DNA of 64,000 nucleotides, taken from positions 18,293,646-18,357,645 of the forward strand of contig NC_052399.1 of assembly GCF_009389715.1 (NCBI RefSeq). The letters are read 5' to 3'. This DNA is from Phoenix dactylifera (lineage: Eukaryota; Streptophyta; Magnoliopsida; Arecales; Arecaceae). Position numbers and translations under genes: made by a program. This document shows positions 20,641 through 33,075 of this stretch, piece after piece. The notes under the pieces are model-generated. The model had not been told where the DNA came from, did no database searches, and was given only the letters and a program-made list of their open reading frames with translations. The first letter of the stretch is position 1. Every line of letters begins with the position of its first letter.

Positions 20641-23600
20641 CACGTAGCCAAAGTGATGATCCACAGCATATAGCCGGAGTGATGAGTTATAAAGAAGGCC
20701 ACCCAATCCGTAGCTCAATTTACTTTCCTATACATGGGGCCTCACAATAGATAAACTCACCCCCGTTAATAGGTTCTAAATGTTCTGTAGTAGGGGGTTT
20801 GCATCCATCTCTCTAGCTTGCCCTTGAATCCAAGAGATCACTGTAGCAGAGTCACCCTCTACATAGATGGAGCTGGCTCTCAACTTGCGCCGAGCATAGC
20901 TAATGCCTGCCCAAGTGGCCCTCAATTTTGCTCTAGGAACCGAGGTATCAAAAATGAGGCTTCAATCTGCTGCAACAAATCTGGAGTTTGGGCTTCTATT
21001 CACACGCTCCACCTCTGATGCCACCCTCCAGCATGTAGCCGTCGAAGTTTACTTTTAGAAAATTTGGAGGTGAGGGCTCTCAAGAGATGAATACTGTCCT
21101 GGCCACTACAAGAGCTAAGGAGGAGTCTCAAGTGTCCCGAGCTATCAAGGGCACTCTAATAGTGTATAAGAGGGAGATCTCAGTAGCCTAAACAAAGACC
21201 CTCTCCAATATAAATCTCGTGGGTCGGCTGCTCTCCCTAAACATTTAAATATTCTATGCCAGCCAAATGTGGTAAGCAATATAGGCGACAATGATAGTAG
21301 TAGATCTAGATGGCAGCTTGTTAGAGCTCGTCCGAAGATACTTCAAGAAGGTGTCAACAGGGTAGCAGAGTGAAGCACCTTCAAGGGGGCACCAGCTAGG
21401 GGTGGCAAAATATGACTCGACCCGCCAATCCGACCCATGTTCGACCCGCCATAAACAGATTTGGGTTTGGCCTAAACAGGTTCGGGTCGTAAACAGGTCG
21501 ACCCATTTAACATGTTTATTAATTGGGTCGGATACGGATTTTAGATGTCTGACCCGTTTAAACAATTTAACCCGTTTTGTTGGGCAGATTAAACAGGTCT
21601 AAACAGGTTAAACGGGTTAAACAGGTCTAAACAGGTCGGGTTGGGCAGGTTAAACAGGTCGGGTTGGGCAAACGGGTTAAACTGGTTGGGTCGGGTTAGG
21701 CAAATAGGTTATCTGTTTATTAAACAGATTAAACGGATCGGGTCGGGTTACCTGTTTATTAAACATGACATGTTCAGATTGTAATTTCTGATCTGTTTAA
21801 TAAACAGATCGGGTTCAGGTTTATAATTTTCTGACCCGACCTGCATGTGATCCGACCCGTTTATGACCAGACTCGACCCGATTGCCACCGTTAGCACCAG
21901 CCAACCTCCATACTTGAGCTGCCTGCCCATACTAGAAGAGAGCATGGTTGATAGACTCCTCCACCTCACAATTAAGGTAGGTTGGGAGAATGCTCCAGCC
22001 CCTCCTACTTAGAACACTTTTGGTTGAAAAGTGGCCCAAAGAAAGCTTCCAGATGAACAGAGCAATCATGGGATGAACTCGGAGCCTCTAGATCCAACTG
22101 TTGTCATACCTCTATGCTGATTCACTTCTGAAGAGATGATAGAGGTCCTTGACCCTCACTCTCGGGCTGCAGGTGGAACTCCAAACCCTCACATCGAGCA
22201 CCCCATGCCCAAGGACCACGAGGGACCGAACCCTCTCAGCAAAATACCTACCAAATAGTTGAGTAATCAAGCTTATGGTCCACCTCCGCTCCCCAGATAT
22301 GCTATCTGCCATCTCAATGCTGATAGTGGTCGGCCAACATCTCAAGGGAAATGCATCCACCTAGGTGTCCCTCATGAAAAACACACTTTGTCTGTCCCCG
22401 ATCAACCATCTTGTGTTGGCCATCAACATTGGGGCATGCGCACAAATCACTCTCTAGATGAAAGAACCATTTTCCACAACTTGGATCTCGTCCTTTGAGG
22501 TCCACCGGCCATACTTGGCCCTCATCATGAAACTTCAAAAGCTATGAGGTTCAAGCAAAAATCTCGTAGCATGTCTGGCGATCAGGATCTCCCTCCTAAT
22601 CAGCAGGGACTAGATACCAAGCCCACCATCTCGCAATGGTTGACAGATCCAATCCCATGCAACCAAGTATACCCCATGCCCACCTCCATGCTTACCCCAT
22701 AGGAAATTGCGGAGTAGCTGCTTAAGCTTCATCAAAGACCCTATCAGCATAATGGTGTTAGACATTAGGTAACTAGAATAGAGCGGAAGATAGATCTCAG
22801 TAGGGTCAACATGCCCATTATAGATAAGGATCTAGCCTGCTAGCCCTCTAAGCATTCTTAGATGCTTCACTCGATGTTAACACACTCACTTATTCAGAGC
22901 CTCCACCCAATGATTGGCACTCCAGGTAGCATTAGAGCCCCTCCTGCTCAGAGATCCCAAGGCAATCCTTGATGGAGCATCTCATTTGCGGCTTGGTTTT
23001 CAAGCTAAAGCGGATAGTGAACTTGAGTAGGTTCACCTTCAGTCTCAAAGCAGCGTAGTAGTCCTCCAAGACTCTTCTAATGGTGGTTGCATTCCTCATG
23101 GAAATCCAAGCTAGCAGTAGACTATCATCTGCAAAGAAGAGGTGTGAGATCGACCGAGCTCCTAGGGCAAGCACATAGGCATCAAGTAACCAGTGAGAGT
23201 AGGTCGCCCGTAGAGCTTGGGAAAGAGCATCAACACAAACAATGAACAAGTAGGAAGATAGGGGACAACTTTGGCAGAGACCAACTGAAAAGCTGAAGAA
23301 AGCTGTCGGTGTGCCGTTGATCAGGATGGAGAAGGAAGGGGCTTGCACATAGCTCAAAATCCATTGGATCCAAACCTTATGGAAGCTAAAACTTTCCAAA
23401 GTGTAGAAGAGGAAGTCCCAACAAACTCGATCATAAACTCTCCCATATCGAGCTTAATAGTTATAAGACTTGACAAAGAGGGAACCTTTGAAGATCGTGC
23501 ATGAACTCCCTAGCAAGGAGAACATTATGACTAATACTCTGCCACCTCCAGAAAGGTACCCTACTTCGGGCTGATAAGTTTGGGGAGGATTGGCTCCATC

Positions 23601-24800
23601 CTGCACAATAAAGATCCGTACAACTTTCTTGTATAAGGTAGTGCACAAGTTGATCGACCTATAGTGGTTGGGCTCTAAAACATGTTGTCTCTTCGGGATC
23701 AACATGATGCAGGTTCTCTTCCAAGCTTCGAGCATCTCGGTGGTGTTGAAGAAATGCTGAACAAAAGCTAAGAGGGTTCATTAGATTCAAAAATTACTAT
23801 TATAACATGCTGGGTACACTTGTGGAAGACACCCGCAATGGCCGCTCCAAGCTTCTAGACTACAATGATGCGCCCTACAAGACCACGAGACTCGATTGTG
23901 TAGAATCCCCAAGACACCGAAAGCCGCCTTCTGATCCAAAGTAGACTCCTCCCTGATAACCGTGTGTCAAACAATAAGCAGATATTCGGATTATACACCT
24001 ACACTGGTCTCCTAAAAGCAAGGAGAAAGGAGGGCTTCCCTGCCCCCTATAGTTCCAAAATAGTATCCTCATTCCAATAATTGAGGAGGAGGATGGTCTA
24101 GATCTGTGAGCTGCGGCCCACTGCCATTGGTTCCAGCCCATCCACCTGGGTCTCACCCGCCTGGCCCACGGTCCAAGCGCTCCCCTCCAGAGCCTCCTTG
24201 ACCTTTGCACAACAGCGTCAAGCCCCCCCGATTCACCGGACTCCACGGGTAGCAGGGGGGGCTTTTTGTTCACCGCGGTGTGTCGATGAGCCGACCTGCC
24301 CTTTCGCCACCTCCGGCTGGCGGTTCTCGGTTAGTTCCCACAAGGGGGGCAGAGGGAGAAGCTCGGGAGCGGCACCATCCTTGGGCTGGATTTCCACCGG
24401 AGCCAACACCACCACCAACGACGGGGCCGTCGCTGCCCGTTTCGGGACTTCTCTCTTGGAGGGGGCCTCAACCGGAGGCCAGCCGTGAGTCTCCGCCGGC
24501 CACTCACCCAGTTGTGGCTGCGATGGGGAGGACAAACTTCCAGACGGACCCTTCGCAGAGTCCACGCTCGCAGTCAACCCGGTCAATGCATCCAGCCCAT
24601 CGCAACCGCTCGCACCAGGGCTGGGCCTCGAGGCCGTAGTCAGGCTTCTGGACCGCTTCAAGTTGGGCGGCCCGGTACTAGCGTCCACCATACCGATCTC
24701 CGGCCTTCCCACAAGATCGGATGGGCCGCCTCCCTCTCCAGAGGCTGGGCCATTCCCGTAGTATTTCAAACCCGGACGCCGACGCGAGCACGCCCGATGG
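20640..24800 (-). mobile_element. Broken LINE (L1-type with RNase H), minus strand
   Basis: In minus-strand order: an ORF1-like Pro/Gly/Ser-rich region (about 24780-24240) and the endonuclease start MRILFWNYRGQGSP (about 24071-24030). Then come reverse transcriptase pieces with RTCIMLIPKR and NHYRSINLCTTLYKKVV (23735-23454), and SFSILINGTPTAFFSFSVG plus ISHLFFADDSLLLAW, the FADD catalytic motif (23399-22932). A Cys/His-rich-linker-like part follows (about 22800-21950). Last is an RNase H start LKVNFDGYML (about 21060). Most of the endonuclease is deleted and frames are broken, so it is inactive. A hAT element is inserted at 21397-21893. Confidence 0.8.
21397..21893. mobile_element. Foldback non-autonomous hAT, copy 1
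   Basis: The ends are TAGGGGTGGCAA and TTGCCACCGTTA. An exact 8-bp target duplication GCACCAGC lies at 21389-21396 and 21894-21901. The interior repeats words such as AAACAGGTC and GGGTTAAAC on the left and TAAACAGATCGGGT on the right. It is about 497 bp with no coding capacity. It interrupts a LINE. Confidence 0.9.
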
Positions 24801-25600
24801 AATGTTAAAATTTTAAGGGGTATTAATATAAAATATAATAGTATTAAATGGTATTCAAAATGGTTATTCATTAACACCCTTAGCCAAAAATCGTTGGGCG
24901 TCCATGTAAACATAGGGTAATTTGCAAGCTATACAAAAACAAGTGATTTTTGGAGGGTAACTATGCAACACTCTTTTAATAAGAATATTGTTTGGTCTTC
25001 AATAAAGATGCAACACCAATTAATGAATTTTATGATCCATTAATTAATATTGACAGTAAGAATGGGTGTTATCTTTTGCTTTTTGTCTTATTTTCACTTT
25101 TCTATTTTTAAAAGGAATATTATGTTAGGTAAAAATCACGAGCTATAATTTGGTGCCCATCAATGTTGAACCTGCAAATTACCGTGATGATTGCAAGTTC
25201 AACTAGCAAACCAGTTGCAAATTATCCGCATAATTTAAGGGATTATGTAACAACCTACATCGCCTATAATTTTTTTTATTAACGTGATTATGTATCAATC
25301 TATATTATTTTCTTTTATTAGCATAATCTCGTTAAAATGATCTTTATTTTTCTTTATTAGTCAGTAATATTTTTTATTGTCAGTATGATCCTATATCAGT
25401 CTATATTATTTTTTTTATATATAATCCCTATACCGAATATGATGGAATAGAAAAATAAAATTGCTTTTCTCTTTTTTTAATATTTTCTCCTTGTGCAAAT
25501 ATTTTAGTATAAATAATATGTTAATTGTCCGCAAACAAAAGATTTGGACCAAAAAAGACCGTACACGTCAGCTCTCTAACTATACCATCCAGTTAAGCAC
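24801..25600. other. AT-rich spacer upstream of coiled-coil gene 1
   Basis: No gene. Strongly AT-rich, with a loosely repeated word around TATATTATTTTTTTT near 25300-25420. Confidence 0.4.
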
Positions 25601-25604
25601 AGCT

Positions 25605-25616
25605 TATTATATAGAC
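25605..25616 (+). promoter_or_regulatory. Possible TATA box of coiled-coil gene 1
   Basis: TTATTATATAGA lies ahead of a pyrimidine-rich leader (25660-25760) that resembles the leader of paralogue gene 2. Downstream, the text GTTAATGGAATCGAGAT (about 25915) matches the first-intron text GTTGATAGAATCGAAAT of gene 2. This supports a shared gene start here, but no intact first coding exon was found. Confidence 0.4.
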
Positions 25617-26180
25617 CAGGATCCTACCCTCTCCTTTCCCACATATATGATTTCAAGTAACCGTTTCTGGTTTCTTTCCTGCCTTCAGACCCTCTGTTCT
25701 CTTTCTCCCTCTGTTTTCTTCTTCAACAACTAATCCTACCCTTTTCTCCTGAATCCCAGAAGAAGTCACTGTTCTGGTTGTGGGTCTTCTTTTTAGAAAT
25801 CTGAGGCCTCCTTTGTTTTGCCAGAAGACCACTTCTGGGGCTCGGAGTTCCCAAGAAGAAAGAAAGCTCGGCAAGCATCTTCTTGCTCTTGTAATTGCTT
25901 TCGCATTGCTGTAAGTTAATGGAATCGAGATACCTCTTTTGTTTCCTTCCTTTGCTTTTTCTTTCTTTTCTCTCTTTCACATCTTGTTGCAAATTTACAC
26001 AAAAGTCGTCTGTCCTTCTAGAGCTATGTTTCTTTCATTTATATCAATTCGTTTGAGATGGAGAAGAAAACAAACCGATTGATACAGGGAAAAAGGGTGC
26101 CGATTTTATTTAGCTTTTCTTGCAAGAATTCTAGCCTCAAGAAGTGTCAATGTGTTTTTCTCAAAAAAAATATATATGGC

Positions 26181-26555
26181 AATGTGGTTGCGGAACCGTT
26201 TTTGGATGTAATGGAACGAAGGATTTCAATACCCGGAGTTGTGGTACTGAGAGTTTTTCATATCTTGAAGAATCTTGAACCAAAAGAGATCAGCCCAATC
26301 TTTGATACTGAGAAAGGTTCATTTATAATAGAGGTTAAAGAAAAGAAAGAAATGCAGTTTTGTTCAACTTCTTGGGAGAATATCATGGTAAGAAATGGAA
26401 ATGTGGTTGCAAAATGGTTTTTAAATGTCATGGAACCTGAGATTTCAGGATGAAAAATTCGAGTAGTTACAGTTCTCATATCGTGTGGAATCTTGAATCA
26501 AAAGAGATCAGGTGATCTTTGACACCAAGAAAGGGTATTTTCTAGTAGATGTTTT
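26181..26555. repeat. Tandem duplication (219-bp offset) in the gene 1 leader or intron
   Basis: A segment starting AATGTGGTTGC at 26181 recurs at 26400. Shared words in order include TGGAACnnnGATTTCA, AATCTTGAA(C/T)CAAAAGAGATCAG and TCTTTGA(T/C)AC. Divergence is moderate, so the duplication is old. The gene 2 first intron shows a separate duplication. Confidence 0.7.
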
Positions 26556-26974
26556 CATTTCCTGTTAAATTCATGGGTCAGTAGTCTTGTTCTTTAGAAC
26601 CATCAGTGAAACTTCAGAATTTTCATTAGATCTTGCTTTTAGATTTATAAAGATTTTATGTTTTATCAAAAAAATAATTCTTGGATTCTGATTTTTTTGT
26701 TAAAAAAGACCTTGAATTCTGCACATTGATCTCATCTCTGTGGTGATCAGGGTCAAAACAAGGGAACAGATTATTCTCTTTGTTGTTGGGTTCTTAATGG
26801 AATAAGTTTGCTTGTTTTTGGGAAGAAGTGCGCTTGTATTTGTTTATGGAACTATGACAATGGCAAATTCGAGAGATTTAACAAAATGTTATTGGCTAAC
26901 CTATCATGTTATTGGCTGGAAAATCAAAATAATTTCTATTCTTTTTGGATGATTTTAACAGTCTTAATGTTAGG

Positions 26975-27413
26975 TATGAGGACCCATGCGGGCGTGTCTT
27001 TATTCGCACATCAGTTTTTTGCCAAGAAGATTTTGGGTACTCATATAGGATTAAGGAACCCAAATAATACCTTTCGGTTAGTCATTTTAGGTAAGGTCAT
27101 GGATTGTTACAAACAGTATCAGAGCGGACCCGACTCATAACCTATGTGGACTAGAAGACGCTGCAGCACGGATCCATTGAAGCTGACCACAGGTCGATCG
27201 TGGTGCTTGTGATTATATTTTAATGGATTTGAACCCTTAGTCTGACGGGAACGTTAGGGCTTAAATGGGGGGAGTATGTGAGGATCCGTGCGGGTGTACG
27301 TTTAGTCCCACATTGGTTATTTACCGAGGAGATCTTTGGTACTTATATAAGATCAAAGAACTCAAATAATACCTTTCGACTAGTCATTTTGGGTGAGGTC
27401 TTAGGTTGTTACA
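26975..27413 (+). mobile_element. Complete TRIM-like element with target duplication
   Basis: Left LTR 26975-27111 and right LTR 27277-27413, each 137 bp, bound a 165-bp interior. That interior opens with a primer-site-like AGTATCAGAGCGGACCCGAC and ends with a G-rich polypurine tract before the right LTR. A 5-bp duplication TTAGG (26970-26974 and 27414-27418) proves the boundaries. There is no coding capacity. It is the best-preserved copy of the family and lies 75 bp before a candidate exon of coiled-coil gene 1. Confidence 0.92.
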
Positions 27414-27488
27414 TTAGGAGTTTGGTCATTGATTATATTTATGTTCTTAGCTTATTATGCTTAAATGATGTTCCATGCAATGTAAGAA

Positions 27489-30400
27489 ATGACAAAGTGC
27501 ATGCCTAAAATTGTAGCGGACTCGGACAATACTCAAGAAGGTGAAGTGGGAAACATGGATACTCAGGTTGGAGATGTGGGGACGCCAGTGGAAGGTACGG
27601 GGCTTGAGAAGCACAAGGATGCATCTGATATTAAAGGCCCACAGAAGAAACACAAAATTCTTGAAATGCAACAAAGAATTGGCAGGTAATTGAGCGGATT
27701 CTTTTTTAATTTAATATTACAAATATATATTGTGGAAGGAGCCTTACGTATATGACTGAATCTTTATATTTACAATTAAGAATCATTTTCTCTCTCACAC
27801 ACACACTCACACCCACACACACATACAGAGCAAAGCTTTCAAAAATATTCTCATCTGTAGTCCAGAGAGCATTATTTTGACAATGTAAAGAAATTCTGAA
27901 GATCAACTTAACTAGATCTTCCTTTTAATAATTCTAATTATGATAAGTAGCTAAACAGATTTGTCAGGTAACTATGAATTCATATTATATCAGGGGATAA
28001 TTTACATATGAAGTGGTTGGGCTGCATACATGTTTACATGTTTCTTAAGTCTTGTATACTTCAATTTTTTCCTTTTTGTTTTTGAGTTAAGTTTCATGCA
28101 ATGCACCATGGCTTTGAAATAAGTCCTCGTTTCCAAAATAAAGATAAAGATCTTAGACTGGGTTTCGAATATTCTGTTAGCTAACTAATGGGTGCTAGAA
28201 TTGGCAAGCAAAGTTGCTCTTATGTGGTGGTAACTGTTCTCTGGCTTATTAATTTGATGATGGTTAATATGCCGGAAGAAGTAACAAAAGATTGGTGCTG
28301 CAGTGATGTCGAACCTGGAAAAGCCCAAGAAGGTGAACCAGGAGATTCAATGGTTTCTGTAGAATTACCTGAGTCACCAAAGACAGAGAAAACCACTAAT
28401 GAAGCGATGCTGCAAGCTGAACAGGACGGGAAGGCCTTGAACTTGGAAGATGTGGTGGTTGAATGTCAGAATCAACAGGATGCTAAAAAGCTCATCGATG
28501 ATCTCAGAAATAAAATTGAGCTACTAAAAGCTGAAAATTTGGAACTGCAGACTGACATTGGTGAGGTTTCTATGACACTCAGAAATACAAATCTGGAGGC
28601 GGACATTTTGAATGAGGTATTGAAAGTAAAAGAAGGGGCAGATAGATATACGAGGCCTAAATCTGCCATGCAAACTTTATCAGCTCGGGATGTGCTACAT
28701 GAAATAAAAGAAACTGAAAGCCTAATTAGTCAACCAGCGAGCCTACTCCCTGAACAGCAGGATCAAAGCCAGTTGGAAGCACAAAAGTCAGAACTTGAGA
28801 GGGAACGTGAAGAATTGCGACAAGAAAGTCGTCAAATCCAGAAAGAAATAGATTACTTACGGGACCGTCACAATGAGTTAGTTGGAATGATTGAAACTGC
28901 AAAAACTGCACACAAGGAGAAGGTAGAAGAGATCAGGAGGGACCTAGTTGACTCCGAGGAAGAGTGCAAAGTAATTAAAATATGTAACGATGGATGGTCA
29001 GGTTGGATGCTAAAATTGGAAGAAGAGTGCAGGGAAATGAAAGAAACGGCAGAACCCATGATACGTTCTATGAATGATGCGGTTCTCCGTCTGGAATCAG
29101 AAGTTGTGGAACGGTTCAGGAATATCCAGATGCGGTTATGTGCCTGCAGAAAGGAGCTTCAAATAGCAAAGGCAAAGTTGGCACTGCACCATGATAATCA
29201 AGGACTGGCAATTGAGAACGAAAGGATTGAGAGGGAACTTCAGGCTATGGGTCTGACTGTTTTAGAGCTTCTGAAGCAAGGACGACAATTAGAAGCCGAG
29301 CTATATGATGAGGAAGGAATCAATAGGATGCTGGCCATTTTGTACTCCAGGAATGATGATTCTGAAGTCCAAGAAGGGGGAGCTGGTGACGTAGTGGCTT
29401 CTGGTGGCATATGTCAGTCAGAAGAGGCAGAGAACACCACAGATAAAGAGATGTTGCAGGCTCTGCAGGATGAGAAAGCTTTGAACTTGGAAGATGTCGC
29501 AGTTTCAAGTGAGAAGCAACAGGGTTCTAGAAAGATTGTGGATGTTCTTAGAAGAGAAGTGGAATGGCTTGAAGCCGAAAATATGAGACTGCAGATTGGC
29601 ATTGATAAGATAAGTAACATGATAATAGATACCAATCTGGAGGTGGACAATTTGAACGAGGCACTGAAAACTTTGGAAGGGGCGGATGAATTCGTAAGGC
29701 CTGCATTTGCCTTGCAAACTTCGTCAGATCAGGATGTGCTGCATGAAGCAGAAGAAGCTGAAACCTTGATTGGTCAACCGGAAGTAAGTCTGTTCCAGCA
29801 GCAGCAAGATCAAAGCCAATTGGAAGCACAGAATTCAGATCTCGAGAAGGAGATTCAAGAAATGCGAAAGCAGAGTAGTCTTAATCAGAAAGAAATAGAT
29901 GAATTGCGGGTCTACGGCAGTGATTTAACTGAAATGATCGAAACTGCTAAAACTGCACATGGAAGAAAAGTTGAGGGGACTTGGAGGGACATAGAAAACT
30001 ACAAGCGAGAATGCAAAGCGCTTAAACTATATATTCAGAGATGGTCAGATAGGGCCGGAACCTTGCAAGAAGAGTTGAGGCAAATGAAAGAAATAACAAC
30101 GCCCGCAATTCATTCTCTGCATGGCGCACTTCTCAACCTGAAATTACAAGTTGAGGAACAGTTTAGGAATATCCAGGTGCGGTTATCTGCCTGCAGAGAA
30201 GAGCTTCAAACACAAAAGGCGAGGTTGATGACAGTGCATGATGAGAATGAAGAATACACAACTATGAACCGTTGGATGGAGAGGGCAGAATGGGACATGG
30301 TTGTAGTTGGTTTGCAGATGGATGTGGAGTTGGAGGAAAAATCAGAATGGGGACTACATGATGCGGAAAGAGCGAAGAAAATGGGAGATGTGGCCGAGGC

Positions 30401-30611
30401 TGAGAAGATGCTGGAGGATCTAAAGATGAGAGAAAAGGATCTGGAACTCAGGATGTCGTCTCTGAAGGAGCAAAAGACAAATCATATGGTGGTTTTGTCG
30501 CTGCAGTATGAACAATATGTTCAAGATTGCCGTAAGCTCTGCCAACTTATTCATAGAAGCTGCAGCAAATGGGAGAAGTTAGGACAGATGTTGCGGCAAG
30601 GACCGATCTAA
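27489..30611 (+). CDS. Coiled-coil protein with duplicated ~348-residue module (gene 1)
   Basis: The firm part is a long exon ending at TAA 30609-30611. The acceptor is probably TGCTGCAG at 28301-28303, which matches gene 2 in phase (2) and in following text (S-D-V-E-P-G-K-A-Q-E-G-E versus S-V-Q-T-D-A-N-Q-G-G-E). An upstream candidate exon 27489-27685 (MTKCMPKIVADSDNTQEGE to IG) ends in the same phase at CAG/GTAATT; joined, the product is 834 residues. Starting instead at ATG 28188 unspliced gives 807, with a hydrophobic run that looks intronic. The protein is acidic, heptad-rich coiled coil. KALNLEDV recurs at residues 84 and 432 of the 28188 frame; MIETAKTAH, RFRNIQ/QFRNIQ and DQSQLEAQ also recur. 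No named domain, signal or catalytic motif is seen. Function unknown. The true first exon is uncertain. Confidence 0.65.
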
Positions 30612-31014
30612 TGCGCTGCTAGGCAATGGTTTCAGTAATTCCTGTATCAAGATCTTTCCTGCAGCTTCTTTTGCTAAGCATCCAATTTGGTTATCACCTT
30701 TTCTTCAAGAATGTCTCGGGCGGAATTTGTGAATGATTAGTGACTGCAATTAATAGATTTGTAACAGAGATTGTGGGCGAGAGATACTTAGCCATGCTCT
30801 TGGCATTTATTTGAAATTCGGATTCAAGCCTAAATCAATATTTTGTTCGTTTGTTATGTTGGGAAAAAAAAGTGAAATAGCACTCCTTTTTCTTCTTTCT
30901 TGGTAGCGTGACTTGAACTTGTCAATCCAAGGATAAGATATTCTACATAGGTGCTGAATCAAGCTTTCTTGTGGCAAGAAAATAAGAAAATGTACTTTTG
31001 TTCAATCAAGTTTT
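30612..31014. other. 3' flank of coiled-coil gene 1
   Basis: Presumed 3' untranslated region and flank; nothing else recognised. Confidence 0.4.
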
Positions 31015-31350
31015 TGTGAGGACTCGTGCGGGGCGTATATTTAGTCTTACATCGGTTATTCACTAAATAGATATTAGGTACTTATATAGGATCAAAGAAC
31101 CCAAATAATACCTTCCGGCTAGTCTTTTTAGGTGAGTTTCTGAATTGTTAAAGAATGATATCAGAGCAGACATGTTCCATAACTTATGTAGATTAGAGGA
31201 CACTGCAATACAAATCCATTGGGGCTAACCACGGGCTGATCATGATGTTTATAATTAGATTTGAGTAAATCTTGGGTACTTATATAGGATTAAAGAATCT
31301 AAATAATATCTTCCGGCTAGCCATTTTGGATGAGGTCCTGGGTTGTGACA
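31015..31350 (+). mobile_element. TRIM-like element, right LTR truncated
   Basis: The left LTR (31015 to about 31155) begins TGTGAGGACTCGTGCGGGGC and contains TACTTATATAGGATCAAAG. A degraded primer site GATATCAGAGCAGAC follows. The right LTR begins only at about 31266 and ends GGGTTGTGACA at 31350. The flanks are T-rich (GTTTT and TTTTT), so the duplication is ambiguous. Confidence 0.75.
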
Positions 31351-33075
31351 TTTTTCTAGTTAGACAATAAGGGGTATTTCGAAGCTAAAATATTTTAAGC
31401 AGATAACCTAATAGAATTCACCGGAGATGGACGCACTTTTAAAAGTACTTTTAAAAGCACTTTTAAAAGTACTCAGAAAAGTACTTTTAAAAGAACCAAA
31501 GGGATCTTCCATATATACAAAATCTATAGTTATCTGGTTTCTCGCTAAATGTGAAGATGCCTTCAATATGATTGCACCAGTTCAGTCTACGGCCCCTCTT
31601 TGGCTAAGACTAGCATCTCTGAAAATGCTTTCCATCTGTGGTAGCTAATAGAGAAGGTTATATTTCTCAGATTAGTTAACCTGTAGGAATCTGAGAAAGT
31701 GTAGATTCTTTTTCAAAAAACAAAAGCAATAGGCATTTATTTTTCAATTAAATTCTTCATGTAAGGTGTACCGGTTGCCTCTCCAAAGCCAAATTTTGAA
31801 TCTGAACTTGGAACCATAACCTTTCCATAGGTTTCTTAGCTGATTTGTTTGCTATGGATATCTGAGTAAAGCTAATAACATGTAGCAACATAGACCGAGT
31901 TCGAGTCAATAAATCAGTACTTGGGGGTTTTCAGTTTGGTTTAATAGATGACTTCTCAATTTAGTAAAACATATTCAGAAGTTTTTTTGGTGGCTTTGTA
32001 GATAATATCAGCTACCTAATAACCCTAACCTGCATAAGTAATCGGTATGGACGAAGTCTAGAGAACCGGCTAAGTGACTCTTCTGCTGTGATAACCCTTG
32101 CTAAAGCAACAAGAACTCTTTTACCAACACTAACATAGACAGTGCAGGGTTTAAAAGCATGTTTTAATCTTTATAACTTTGATGCATGAACAAGTAAGTC
32201 CTGATGTTGAATAAATTATTCCTTCTCCACATACCTGGTTCTTAAGCAATCAAAAACTACTTCTGGTTGATAAAAGAAAAGGAAAAACATTTCTGGCTTC
32301 CTCATGTAATGTTGTTAAAACTTCCAACCCCCCTCCCCAACACCATCGATGGAGTGCAAATTTTTTGAACTTTCCTCTGTTCAGAAAGAAAGGGGTACTG
32401 GGCCGAGAAACCTTGACTATAAATCATTCTTTCATGGAATCTTTCATTATTCTTTTGCTTTCATGCCATCCACTCTGCAAGTTCAATTTGTTGCCAGAAA
32501 ATGAGAGAGTATTCTGGCCAAAGGCACTTATAAATTCTCAAATATGAAAAGCTTATTTTTTAAGAAAAAAGAGTAAAACATAGAGCAGGAGGGACCTGAA
32601 CAGGTGGCAAGAGGAAATCTGGAGCCTCTGGACAGTAAGGCGGTCTGCTCTTATCTTTCAAGTTTAGCACTCTGATGTCATGGCATGTCTCATCAAAACC
32701 CATAATTTGTCTATTAAAATGCTCATCAAAAGGGAAAAAAATCGTCCATAAAATAGATGCAATTTCCAGGTCAATTAGGCAAGGAGCCGGTGGGAAGAGA
32801 AATGGAGCAATTGAAGTCCAAGAAGAGCATTTGGTCCCCTATTCTTTCCACCTTGACCCACTTGTACCTAACGTCAGTTTGCTGCATAAACTGCCCATCA
32901 CACGAGAGATAACATTCAGCATCGTTTCCCATATATGCTACAACTCCCTTCTCTTCAAGCTTGAAAACTTCAAATCCATATGTCAGATAACTTGGGATGC
33001 CCTTCCCATGGATCACATCAATTGGAGCCTCCCACCATCATGCTTATATGGTAATCTCACAATCTGTAATAGTTT
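31351..33075. other. Intergenic spacer
   Basis: No gene. It contains a palindromic 12-mer array (separate entry) and AT-rich text. Confidence 0.4.
31437..31496. repeat. Array of a palindromic 12-mer (about five units)
   Basis: Successive 12-bp units approximate TTTTAAAAGTAC, with variants GCAC, TCAGAAAAGTAC and AGAAC. The overlapping word AAAAGTACTTTT is its own reverse complement, so each unit can pair with itself or with others. The short Leu/Lys ORF across it is a by-product. Confidence 0.85.

Noticed and set aside
24233..24913. 226-residue minus-strand ORF as a host gene
   Set aside because: It directly precedes a LINE endonuclease start on the same strand, so it is read as LINE ORF1 remnant.
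26975..27413. Cassandra-type TRIM with 5S rRNA-like LTR
   Set aside because: The LTR shows no 5S promoter-like text as I remember it, so only a generic TRIM call is made.
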